Source: UBA817 sp049889215 (GTDB taxonomy: Bacteria > Margulisbacteria > Marinamargulisbacteria > UBA817). Taken from it: DNA of 33,644 nucleotides. Location of the stretch: the NCBI GenBank assembly GCA_049889215.1, contig JBMHDV010000013.1, positions 1 through 33,644 on the forward strand, read 5' to 3'. The notes beneath the pieces were generated by a model that saw nothing but the letters and a program-made list of their open reading frames with translations, was not told the DNA's origin and searched no databases. Positions 8,503-16,472 of the stretch are shown in pieces (position 1 is the first letter of the stretch; every line of letters starts with the position of its first letter). The position numbers and the translations under genes were made by a program.

Positions 8503-8791
8503 TTTTATTCTCCTTTTTTGTTTCTTTTAATAGTTTCATAATTGATTTATGATCATGACGCTTTGCGTCGTCATACGGGGTACCACCCCAGCGATCTTTC
8601 GGGTTCGGGTTCACATTGCGTGCAATTAAAAACCGGACCACCTCTTCTTTGCCTTCCGATGCCGCCAAATGGATGCATGTTCGACCATCGTAATCCGCTT
8701 CATCCAAGTTAACACCACTAGCAACCAAGCGCTGAACTTCATCCAAATCGCCTTGATACGCTGCCCAACACAGTGCCATTACATCTTTCAT
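8495..8791 (-). CDS. Free-standing ankyrin-repeat protein, paralogue of the glutaminase C-terminal cap
   Basis: This 98-residue protein consists only of ankyrin repeats: MALCWAAYQGDLDEVQRLV, then EADYDGRTCIHLAASEG, then DRWGGTPYDDAKRHDHKS. It aligns over its whole length with the last 95-100 residues of the glutaminase encoded immediately upstream (EADYDGRTPIHLAASEG, DRWGGTPLEDAKRHDHKQ). It therefore looks like a duplicated C-terminal cap that became a separate gene. It begins in the ATGA overlap with the glutaminase stop, has its own AAAGGAGG ribosome site about 9 nt upstream, and ends 8 nt inside the glutamine synthetase start. A subunit or competitor in glutaminase assembly is inferred from this descent and position only. 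Confidence 0.85.
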   Translation of the reverse strand: MKDVMALCWAAYQGDLDEVQRLVASGVNLDEADYDGRTCIHLAASEGKEEVVRFLIARNVNPNPKDRWGGTPYDDAKRHDHKSIMKLLKETKKENKNV

Positions 8792-10404
8792 GATGATTTA
8801 CCTCCTTTCATTTTTTTTTGCAGTAACGTCACAATTTGTTTGTGGTCATGACGTTTGGCATCTTCCAATGGTGTGCCACCCCACCGGTCTTCAGGGTTCA
8901 GATCCAACCCACGTGCGATGAAATATTCAATGATATTAAGGTGCCCTTCCGATGCCGCCAAATGGATTGGTGTTCGGCCATCATAGTCTGCCTCATTTAA
9001 GTCGATTCCCTTGGCTTCCAAACTTTTGATTTCATTTAAATCGCCCTGACTAGCGGCAAAGTTTGCAACCATGACCCCTTTTAATTTATCTTCATTTTTT
9101 TGAAGTCGAGGGTCGTTCTTGGCCATATTTTCAATCAAACTATCGTAGTTATGAAAATTAAAATTTTGAACCAACTTCTGAGCAATTTCGACCGCTCGAA
9201 CCGAGTTACCGTACTCATCCAAGTTGGGCGACCAAATGGTAATCCCACAAACACCTGGCACAACCAATACGAGGGATCCCGACACGCCACTTTTTGCAGG
9301 TAAACCAACACTAAACGCAAACTCACCCGAAAAGTCGTACATGCCACAAGAGTACATGAGCGATAAACAGTTCTTGGTTGTTTCAGCCGAGAATACACGT
9401 TCACGAGTAATCGGACAAATCCCTGCATTTGCTAGAGTACCCGCAACATTGGCATGGTCCGAACAGGTTAATTCAATTGAACAACACTGAAAATAGAATT
9501 CTAAAATCTCATGCAAATCAGTTCCTTCAGGAAACGCATTGTTCTCTCGCATAAAATAACCCAAGGCAAAGTTACGATCCGCCGTTTGTTTTTCCGATAA
9601 ATACACGGCATTGTTAAATCCAGGACGACGTCCACCGGTTAACATTTGCCATTTATCCAACACATGATCAAACCGATCCGACACGTTTAACTTAGGTTGT
9701 ACCAAGGCACTGGTCATAATCGCACCAGCATTGATCATTGGATTATGGGGACGACCGTCTTTGTTTAAGGTAAGCTCATTAAAACCACGGCCGCTGGGCT
9801 CACGACCCACGTGATTATGGGTGGTATCCTCACCAGAATCTTCCAACGCGATGCAATAGTTAATGGGCTTGCAAGTGGATTGCACACAGTAAGGAATTGT
9901 GGTGTTCCCAATATTCAACCGTTGACCATCCACCGTGCAAATGGACAGTGCATAATAGTTAGGGTTGACCCGTGCCAACTGCGGTATATAATCTGCAACA
10001 TGACCGCCCATATTGCCTTTCGATGATTCGAATATATCGGTAACCACATTTGAAAACGACCGAAAATCAGGAATAATAAGATCCCCTTTCAACGCTCGCT
10101 CAATCAACGTAATGTTCCGATAAATAATGTCATGAAACAATGCAGAGTTAATGGGATCGTTATCTTTCAACTCTTTCAGTTTCTGGATTGTTTCCTGAAT
10201 GCGTGGATCATCGGCTAAAATACCACGTGAACTAAGGGCATCCAATATGTCCCGTTTGTAAATCTCATTTTTGCCAGCCACATCCAACGATGCAAACAGT
10301 GCATTTGATGTAATTAAGTTAATATCGTTAATATCAAACCCAATCATTTCTGCACTAAATTTTGTATCAGATGAAGAGACCAACTTTTCGATACTCTTTG
10401 TCAA
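8788..10404 (-). CDS. glsA: Glutaminase with N-terminal EF-hand-like and C-terminal ankyrin domains
   Basis: The 538-residue enzyme hydrolyses glutamine to glutamate and ammonia. Layout: an EF-hand-like N-terminal region (about 30-100), the beta-lactamase-like glutaminase domain (about 115-420) and ankyrin repeats (about 435-535). The catalytic S-x-x-K is QSTCK (S176, K179); HNHVGREPSGRGFNE and GRPHNPMINAGAI are family motifs. This is the full architecture of animal kidney-type glutaminase, not the short 310-residue E. coli form. The start is TTG at 10404, decided by a perfect AGGAGG 6 nt upstream. As first gene of the glutaminase-ankyrin-GSII-Amt operon it works opposite to the synthetase, so activity must be gated; the ankyrin cap is a candidate for that. 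Confidence 0.93.
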   Translation of the reverse strand: MTKSIEKLVSSSDTKFSAEMIGFDINDINLITSNALFASLDVAGKNEIYKRDILDALSSRGILADDPRIQETIQKLKELKDNDPINSALFHDIIYRNITLIERALKGDLIIPDFRSFSNVVTDIFESSKGNMGGHVADYIPQLARVNPNYYALSICTVDGQRLNIGNTTIPYCVQSTCKPINYCIALEDSGEDTTHNHVGREPSGRGFNELTLNKDGRPHNPMINAGAIMTSALVQPKLNVSDRFDHVLDKWQMLTGGRRPGFNNAVYLSEKQTADRNFALGYFMRENNAFPEGTDLHEILEFYFQCCSIELTCSDHANVAGTLANAGICPITRERVFSAETTKNCLSLMYSCGMYDFSGEFAFSVGLPAKSGVSGSLVLVVPGVCGITIWSPNLDEYGNSVRAVEIAQKLVQNFNFHNYDSLIENMAKNDPRLQKNEDKLKGVMVANFAASQGDLNEIKSLEAKGIDLNEADYDGRTPIHLAASEGHLNIIEYFIARGLDLNPEDRWGGTPLEDAKRHDHKQIVTLLQKKMKGGKSS

Positions 10405-10555
10405 ATCTTCCTCCTAATTTTTAGATAAATTTATCCTAAATCAAAAAAATAAGATCCCCTATCAGACAGCACCTACTCCACATGTAAGACAATTCCTACA
10501 GCACCAATGAATGCCTTGTTTTTTAGATAAAAACCAGATAATTTATTAAAGATTC
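10405..10555. promoter_or_regulatory. Divergent control region between glutaminase operon and SBP/kinase operon
   Basis: A perfect 12-bp palindrome GATAAATTTATC (10424-10435) lies in the glutaminase leader just before its ribosome site. The sequence TTAGATAAA occurs there (from 10422) and again near 10524. ACAGCACC occurs twice (10466-10473 and 10498-10505), 32 bp or about three helical turns apart. A GATAAT at 10537-10542 with a TTGTTT upstream may be the -10/-35 of the rightward operon, with a short leader. Any of these could be regulator sites; none matches a named operator that I recognise. Confidence 0.4.
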
Positions 10556-11500
10556 ATGAACAAAAAAATTATATTTTTAGTGGCCATCATTGCAGTTCTA
10601 GTCATTGCATTGCAAAAAGTAAGCAGTAAAAAAACCATCATGGTTGGCACCTCCAGTTGGCCGGGTTGGGATTTGTTTGAACACGCCCAAAAAAAAGGGG
10701 ATCCTTTGGCGAATTACAACCTTAAATTCACCCGCTTTAACGAATATAACGACATTCTAAATGCTTTCATTAATAACACCATCGACATGGCAACAGTGAC
10801 ATTGCACGAAGCACTCGTTATACAAAGTAAAATCAAAGACCCCGTTCGCATTATTTTATTACTGGATTACACCATTGGTAGTGATGCTATTCTGGCACAT
10901 TCAACAACCGAGTTCCTACACCAATTAAAAGGAAAAACTGTTGGCACCGAAAAAAACACAGTCGCGTACTACACCTTGTTACGTGGCCTCGAAAAAGCGA
11001 ATCTATCCAAAGAAGACATCATCATTAAAGATTTATCTTTAGATGAATTACTCACACAATTCAAACAAAAAAAACTGGACGCCATTAGCCTGTATGACCC
11101 CTACCTTTTTGAACTCACCAGCTTTACAAAAAATGTATCAACATTATTTTCTTCCAAAGAAATCCCACGCGAAATTTGCGATGTTGTCATCGTGCGGCAA
11201 TCACTGCTGCAACATCACCCGACCATTATTTCAAATGTTCGTAAGAATTGGTTTAACATAACCAGTAAGGCATTGCCATTTAAAAAACTCACCGACCCCA
11301 TCTACACCGATAAGCGCTACATCACTCATGTAAGAAAAAACATTTATTTTGCCAACCAAAACGAAAACAACTATGCCTTTGGCACCCCACAACAACCCGG
11401 ATACTTAAAATCAAGCATCGCACGCATCCAAAAGTTTCTAGCAGCAGAAAGCGACATCCGTCTCAACCCATCAATTGTAGATAGCATGGTTGTGTATTAA
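10556..11500 (+). CDS. Membrane-tethered substrate-binding protein (NMT1/SsuA-like, type 2 periplasmic binding fold)
   Basis: The 314-residue protein has an N-terminal hydrophobic anchor (about 4-20, KIIFLVAIIAVLVIAL) without a lipobox cysteine. A periplasmic binding fold follows: VGTSSWPGWDLFEHAQ at the first strand, a central LDYTIGSDAILAH crossing segment, LKGKTVGTEKNTVAYYTL and LDAISLYDPY. This is the pattern of SsuA/TauA/NMT1 binding proteins for small organic ligands. No permease or ATPase gene is present; the next gene begins 2 nt after the stop and is a histidine kinase. The likely job is ligand sensing for that kinase. The ligand is unknown; given the divergent glutamine operon, a nitrogen compound is an attractive guess only. 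Confidence 0.8.
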   Translation: MNKKIIFLVAIIAVLVIALQKVSSKKTIMVGTSSWPGWDLFEHAQKKGDPLANYNLKFTRFNEYNDILNAFINNTIDMATVTLHEALVIQSKIKDPVRIILLLDYTIGSDAILAHSTTEFLHQLKGKTVGTEKNTVAYYTLLRGLEKANLSKEDIIIKDLSLDELLTQFKQKKLDAISLYDPYLFELTSFTKNVSTLFSSKEIPREICDVVIVRQSLLQHHPTIISNVRKNWFNITSKALPFKKLTDPIYTDKRYITHVRKNIYFANQNENNYAFGTPQQPGYLKSSIARIQKFLAAESDIRLNPSIVDSMVVY

Positions 11501-11502
11501 CG

Positions 11503-12897
11503 ATGATCAAATTACCTTACAAAAACCACCTCTCCTATTTAAGTATCACATTTATAATCATCATCGTTGGATCAATCACCATGGGCATGCTTTATGGTGT
11601 AAAAACCACTCAGCTCATCAACAAGAAAATCGACAACACCAGCAATATTTTATTGCTGAATAGCGCCATTTGGGATTACCAAGAATTTTTACGCGACCTA
11701 CCAACCAGTACGGCCAATAAAAACAGCCAACTAAAAGACCACAAATACCATTACACCACAACACTTGATTTAATCCATCAGCTGCTCATGAAGTTTGAGT
11801 CATTCAATATCCAATCCAATAACAAAGAAAAAGCCATTATTGCCGCACTGTATCGCATCCAAACAAAAGTAAGCGAATTATCCTTTAAAACCGATGCCTT
11901 TATCTATTCCACCAACACGATTAACCAAACAACCCCCTTCGTCACCTATCTAACAGAAGAACAGCGACTTCTAAAACAAGACCTTATGGCACTAAAGCAA
12001 GTCAACCAAACCGATATCAAAGCACACATGAAGCGTTTGATCATCCGAACCATTTTAATCGCCGCTATGATTTGCATTACCGGGTTTTCGCTATTCAGCC
12101 ATTTTAAACGACGGTTAAGCGTAGACTTAAAACAGTTGGAATCATACAGCAACACCAGTGAAAAAAATGAAATTCAAGCCATAATCTCAACCCTCAAAGC
12201 CACACAACAACAACTAAAAAATAGCAACAAAACAGCCACAGAATGTCAAATTGTTGTTAACGAGAAATCAAAGCAAGTGCAACAAGTCACCGAACAACTT
12301 CTGCATTCGCAAGAAGCCGAACGTCAAAACATTTCACAATTCATTCATAACGATTTGGGGCAACACTTAACCGCACTAAATTTAGAAACCGCCGTTCTCG
12401 AATCAAAGGTCACATCCCCCGACGATTTAAATCAAACCAAATCACTAATTCAATTATCCCTCAAAAAAATCAAAGCCGTCTCAAAGTACATCCATCCCCC
12501 CCAATTCAATCACCAATCCTTATCAAGTGTTTGCCAAAACCATGCCAAAGATATCCTACCTGACGAAATCACAATCACCATGGACTCAACCAGCTTTACC
12601 GAAACCAACTTAACCCAAGCTCAAAAACTGAGCCTATTTCGAACCTTTCAAGAAGCCATTACCAATATTGTGCGCCACGCCAACGCATCGCATATTCAAG
12701 TGGACTTAGCCACCACAACCACCCACCATACCTTACGCATTACGGATGACGGCATTGGCATATCAAATGCAACACCCTCCACCGGCCTAACCGCCATTAA
12801 ACATCGCATTGCCATGAACAATGGCACCTTCGATCTTAAAAACAACCAGCCAACTGGCACGACAATGACCGTGACCTTACCCCTGGAGCTCTCATGA
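11503..12897 (+). CDS. Sensor histidine kinase, NarX/UhpB type (HisKA_3)
   Basis: The 464-residue kinase has two membrane segments (about 12-33 and 180-199) enclosing a helical periplasmic domain of some 145 residues. A coiled coil (about 205-275) follows. The HisKA_3 box is ERQNISQFIHNDLGQ, with H282 as phosphorylated histidine. In the ATP-binding domain FQEAITNIVRHANA is the N box, DDGIGI the G1 box and TGTTMTV the G2 box. This class phosphorylates LuxR/NarL regulators. It begins 2 nt after the binding-protein stop and overlaps the regulator by ATGA, so the three form one unit. The periplasmic domain is too short for a solute-binding fold, consistent with the binding protein supplying recognition. 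Confidence 0.9.
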   Translation: MIKLPYKNHLSYLSITFIIIIVGSITMGMLYGVKTTQLINKKIDNTSNILLLNSAIWDYQEFLRDLPTSTANKNSQLKDHKYHYTTTLDLIHQLLMKFESFNIQSNNKEKAIIAALYRIQTKVSELSFKTDAFIYSTNTINQTTPFVTYLTEEQRLLKQDLMALKQVNQTDIKAHMKRLIIRTILIAAMICITGFSLFSHFKRRLSVDLKQLESYSNTSEKNEIQAIISTLKATQQQLKNSNKTATECQIVVNEKSKQVQQVTEQLLHSQEAERQNISQFIHNDLGQHLTALNLETAVLESKVTSPDDLNQTKSLIQLSLKKIKAVSKYIHPPQFNHQSLSSVCQNHAKDILPDEITITMDSTSFTETNLTQAQKLSLFRTFQEAITNIVRHANASHIQVDLATTTTHHTLRITDDGIGISNATPSTGLTAIKHRIAMNNGTFDLKNNQPTGTTMTVTLPLELS

Positions 12898-13538
12898 AAA
12901 AAAACATTTGCATCATCGATGATCACGAAATTATTCGCACAGGTATTCGCCGGGTATTAAATCAATCCGACGACTATGATGTGGTGTATGAGTTTCCATC
13001 CAATGCCAGCTTACTCAATCAACCCATTACAAAACCCTTGGACATTATTATTCAAGATTTGGATCTAGAAGACGGTTGCAACTTATCGCAATTGGAGATT
13101 TTAAGTTACAAATGCCCAAAGGTACCCGTCTTAATCTACACCATGCACCCTGAATCCATGTATGGACTGGCATGCTTAAAATACAATATTGCAGGGTACC
13201 TCACCAAAGACAAACCCATTCGTGATTTACTAACCGCCATCGACACCATTTGCAGTGGCAACAATTATTTTACCCCTGAACTAAATCAATTGCTGGCCAA
13301 CCATTACATTAATAAAGATACCGCATCGGTGGACCACCTTAGCCAGCGTGAACAAGAGGTATTTGTATTGATTGGCGAAGGCTTCACACCAACCGAAATT
13401 GCAAAAAAATTATTCATTAATATCAAAACCGTATCCACCTATCGGCGCAGAATTTTAGATAAATTAAACCTTAGCACCACCAATCAAATCATCCGTTTGT
13501 ACCTAGCGAATAAAACCAGTAAAACCACCCCACGCTAA
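12894..13538 (+). CDS. Response regulator, NarL/LuxR family
   Basis: The 214-residue protein has a receiver domain (1-120) with acidic pair D9-D10, phospho-acceptor D55 (IIIQDLDLEDG) and K105 (YLTKDKP). Its C-terminal LuxR helix-turn-helix starts LSQREQEVFVLIGEG, with EIAKKLFINIKTVSTYRRRI as recognition region. It is preceded by GGAG and overlaps the kinase by 4 nt. Its targets are not known; the divergent glutamine operon and its own operon share a control region with repeated sequences and are the first candidates. Its stop overlaps the convergent pdeM stop by 4 bp. Confidence 0.92.
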   Translation: MKKNICIIDDHEIIRTGIRRVLNQSDDYDVVYEFPSNASLLNQPITKPLDIIIQDLDLEDGCNLSQLEILSYKCPKVPVLIYTMHPESMYGLACLKYNIAGYLTKDKPIRDLLTAIDTICSGNNYFTPELNQLLANHYINKDTASVDHLSQREQEVFVLIGEGFTPTEIAKKLFINIKTVSTYRRRILDKLNLSTTNQIIRLYLANKTSKTTPR

Positions 13539-14134
13539 ATCGTAATGCAATCCCATTCCGGGCCCATCGCCACCATACCAGTGCTATGGCCGTACGCCGG
13601 GCAAATCAACGTTGACCGGTTCATGGCAAAGGCCTTTTTCATTTTGGTAATCCGCCCTTTTTTCACTTTCACTCCTGGGTGAATGTGGCCCACAATGCAG
13701 GGCACCCCCAAATCGTCGTGGGGTTCATGTTGGCAAACCACCCCACCCAAGCGCACACGCTCGGTGCAACTAACATGGGTTAACGATTTCATTAGCCGGG
13801 CATCGTCATGGTTCCCAATCGTTAAAATCACTTGCGTTGGCAAGCTCCCCAGCCATTCATTCACTTGGTCCGCATACCCGCCCATCGATCGGCTATTGGC
13901 ATGAAACAAATCCCCTGTAATCACACACCGTGCGGGTGAAACGGCAGCAATATCAGCCACCAATTTGGCCATGGTCGGCGCATCAAAATCATCAGTTAGT
14001 GGCACGCCCCCGTCCTGCAACAAAATCCCCTTACCCAAATGCAAATCCGATACCACCAGGGCCCCATGGTCCGGTAAGTAACAGCCCCCACTGGGCAGCA
14101 GCGCTACCTGTTCATTGCAAAAATCAACTTGCAT
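13535..14134 (-). CDS. pdeM: Ligase-associated metallophosphoesterase PdeM
   Basis: This calcineurin-like phosphoesterase has VSDLHLGKG, VITGDLFHA, TIGNHDD and VGHIHPG, the metal-binding motifs in order. It is about 199 residues from the ATG at 14134; a GTG at 14152 is possible but lies deeper in the helicase gene. The family is the fourth member of the ligase-associated DNA repair cluster, where it acts as phosphodiesterase or nuclease on DNA ends. It overlaps the helicase stop by 11 nt, the last junction of a continuous overlapping operon. The C-terminal half (FAMNRSTLICPAYGHSTGM) is typical of PdeM. Confidence 0.88.
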   Translation of the reverse strand: MQVDFCNEQVALLPSGGCYLPDHGALVVSDLHLGKGILLQDGGVPLTDDFDAPTMAKLVADIAAVSPARCVITGDLFHANSRSMGGYADQVNEWLGSLPTQVILTIGNHDDARLMKSLTHVSCTERVRLGGVVCQHEPHDDLGVPCIVGHIHPGVKVKKGRITKMKKAFAMNRSTLICPAYGHSTGMVAMGPEWDCITI

Positions 14135-16472
14135 CGCCGTCCATTTTTGCACTTAACTGTTCACTGTACAAGGTAAACCCAAATGGACTAACCTTTTTGG
14201 GTGTGGCAAACACAAACTGATTCGCAATCACCGCCAAACGATCTTGCAAGCGTTGTGGAAACAGTTGCTGATTAAACACCCCATCACGCGCCTGCTTAAG
14301 CAATAAGTTCTCTGGATCAAACTCCTTAAAAATATCAAACAAAATTCGCACACTTGATTGGGTGTACCGGCCTGATTTTAAACGGCCAGGCATGCCCTTA
14401 TAAATCAACCCCGATACCATGCAAATCTGCCGGAACTCCTGCAACACCATTTCGTTATGATTAAACGAGGCGTGGCTCAAATCCCGAATCGATTCTACCG
14501 TTAACAATCGTTGAATATCAAATGCCGACCAATCGATGGGCTTGTCCGCTTGAATCATAATGCCATAGTCGTTCACACTCATGGCCGTTAAGCATTTAAA
14601 CTGGGACGATAATTGGTGGGTCATGCCCATGGCCAACGCATGGTTGGCTGCACGGCCACAAAATGGGTACAAAAATAAGGTATCACAATCATCCACCACA
14701 CAATACTCCACCAGGCATTGCTCCGCCGTTGGCACAATCGAATCTCGGTGCTGCCAATTTAAAAACTGCTGGGCATAGGCCTCGGCCAATGGCGTTTGAT
14801 TATGAAATTTGGTGAGTTGCGCCAACATCGCATCTGCCAATTGCGACGAGTACGACATAAAGCCACCAAACCAACGCGTAAATTTGGGCAATTTTGTTTT
14901 GACTTTTTTTACAAATACAATGTCATCTTGAATCCGAACCACGGCCAATGTGTGACCAGCAAACAAAAACGTATCGCTGGGGTTCAGCTGTCGAATAAAG
15001 GCCTCTTCAATTGTGCCCAAGGTTCGCAAGTTTGTGTATTTTACAATCAAATAGTCTTCCGATGTAATGGTCCCAACACTGTAGCGTTGCGATGTTTGAA
15101 TTAATTTGGCCGTATTGGTGGCATACTCACCATCGGTCTCAACCAATTTCATATGGTCCGGATACGCCTTTAAAACTGTATGCTGATTGCAACAAAAATT
15201 GAGCACCCATTCCAAGTCTTCTCGTGGTAAATCGGCATAGGTGTGCGTGGCGTGGCACATGGCCAACAGCGCATCACAATCATACGATCGTCCCATGCAA
15301 ATATTTACCACATGCTGCATTAATATGTCCATCGGCCGGCCATGGGTCACTACATCGTCAGCCACAGGCACCATCAATTGTTCAACGGCAGCAACGGCCT
15401 CAATCACTTCAAAGCCGTGGCGCGGTACCATCATCACATGCGATGCATCAAATGGCGAATGCCCACTGCGCCCCGCCCGCTGCTTCAGGCGCGCCATGCC
15501 TTTCGGCGACCCAATATGAATCACCGCATCCACCGGCTCTAAATCGACCCCCAAATCCAAACTGGACGTGGCCACAATGCACTTCACCCGGCCTGCTTTA
15601 ATGCCCGCCTCAGCCGCTTCACGCACGCTCCGATCAACGGCGGAATGATGAATGGCAATGTCCTGTGTTTCAAATTCACCAGAATCCTTTAATAACTGAT
15701 ACCATTGCTCCGATTGCGAGCGTGTATTGGTAAACATTATGGTCGACTGAACTGCCTTAATTTGCTCGATAATGGTTGGCAATAACTGCTTTCCCAACTG
15801 CCGAAACCCCTGCGACTTATCGGTTGGTAGCAGCACATCGCCGGTAATCACCTTCTCAAAGTCATCACGAACCATGGCCACATCTTCACCCGGTGCCAAC
15901 ACCGTGGCCGCCAAAGATGGATTCGATAATGTGGCTGACAACGCCCAACGCTTAACTGCGGGTTGGATATCAGCAAACCAACTCAAAAATAGTTCAAACA
16001 AAATGCCGCGTTTTTGCTGCACCAGCACATGCCATTCATCCACCACCACCACATCCACCTGTTTCAATACAGGCACCATATCGGCATAGGTGCTAAATAA
16101 GGCACAACTTTCTGGGGTTGTAATCAAAATATCCCAGGCATCACTGCGCGCCTTCTTCTTTTGACAGGAATTCGAGTCACTGGTCCGTAACACCACACGA
16201 ATATCATCATAAAAGAACCCAAAAATATCCGTTAGTTGTTGGGTGGTATCGCGGGCCAACGCCCGCATGGGGGTCACCCACAACACTTTTGGGCGGACTT
16301 TGGTTGCCAATGCCTGCTCAATAATCCCCAACGCCATGGCCATGGTTTTCCCACGCCCTGTTGGCGCCTCAATAATGCCAAAATGATGGTTGGCATACGC
16401 ATCAATCACGGCGGCTTGGTACGGCAATAAGGTCCGTTTACTTTGGTCGAGCAACGCTTGAACTATTGGCAT
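14124..16472 (-). CDS. Ligase-associated DEXH-box helicase (Lhr-like)
   Basis: The 782-residue helicase is close to the family length (about 800-830). It shows Walker A APTGRGKT (36-43), motif Ia TPMRALARD, motif II DEWH (145-148), motif III ALSATLSNP, motif IV TNTRSQSE, motif V CIVATSSLDLGVDLEP and motif VI QRAGRSGH. The C-terminal half is the Lhr-core winged-helix and beta-barrel region. It is expected to unwind or remodel DNA in the same damage-response pathway as the ligase and exonuclease. It overlaps the ligase stop by 10 nt. It is not full-length Lhr, which would be about 1,500 residues. Confidence 0.92.
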   Translation of the reverse strand: MPIVQALLDQSKRTLLPYQAAVIDAYANHHFGIIEAPTGRGKTMAMALGIIEQALATKVRPKVLWVTPMRALARDTTQQLTDIFGFFYDDIRVVLRTSDSNSCQKKKARSDAWDILITTPESCALFSTYADMVPVLKQVDVVVVDEWHVLVQQKRGILFELFLSWFADIQPAVKRWALSATLSNPSLAATVLAPGEDVAMVRDDFEKVITGDVLLPTDKSQGFRQLGKQLLPTIIEQIKAVQSTIMFTNTRSQSEQWYQLLKDSGEFETQDIAIHHSAVDRSVREAAEAGIKAGRVKCIVATSSLDLGVDLEPVDAVIHIGSPKGMARLKQRAGRSGHSPFDASHVMMVPRHGFEVIEAVAAVEQLMVPVADDVVTHGRPMDILMQHVVNICMGRSYDCDALLAMCHATHTYADLPREDLEWVLNFCCNQHTVLKAYPDHMKLVETDGEYATNTAKLIQTSQRYSVGTITSEDYLIVKYTNLRTLGTIEEAFIRQLNPSDTFLFAGHTLAVVRIQDDIVFVKKVKTKLPKFTRWFGGFMSYSSQLADAMLAQLTKFHNQTPLAEAYAQQFLNWQHRDSIVPTAEQCLVEYCVVDDCDTLFLYPFCGRAANHALAMGMTHQLSSQFKCLTAMSVNDYGIMIQADKPIDWSAFDIQRLLTVESIRDLSHASFNHNEMVLQEFRQICMVSGLIYKGMPGRLKSGRYTQSSVRILFDIFKEFDPENLLLKQARDGVFNQQLFPQRLQDRLAVIANQFVFATPKKVSPFGFTLYSEQLSAKMDGDAS

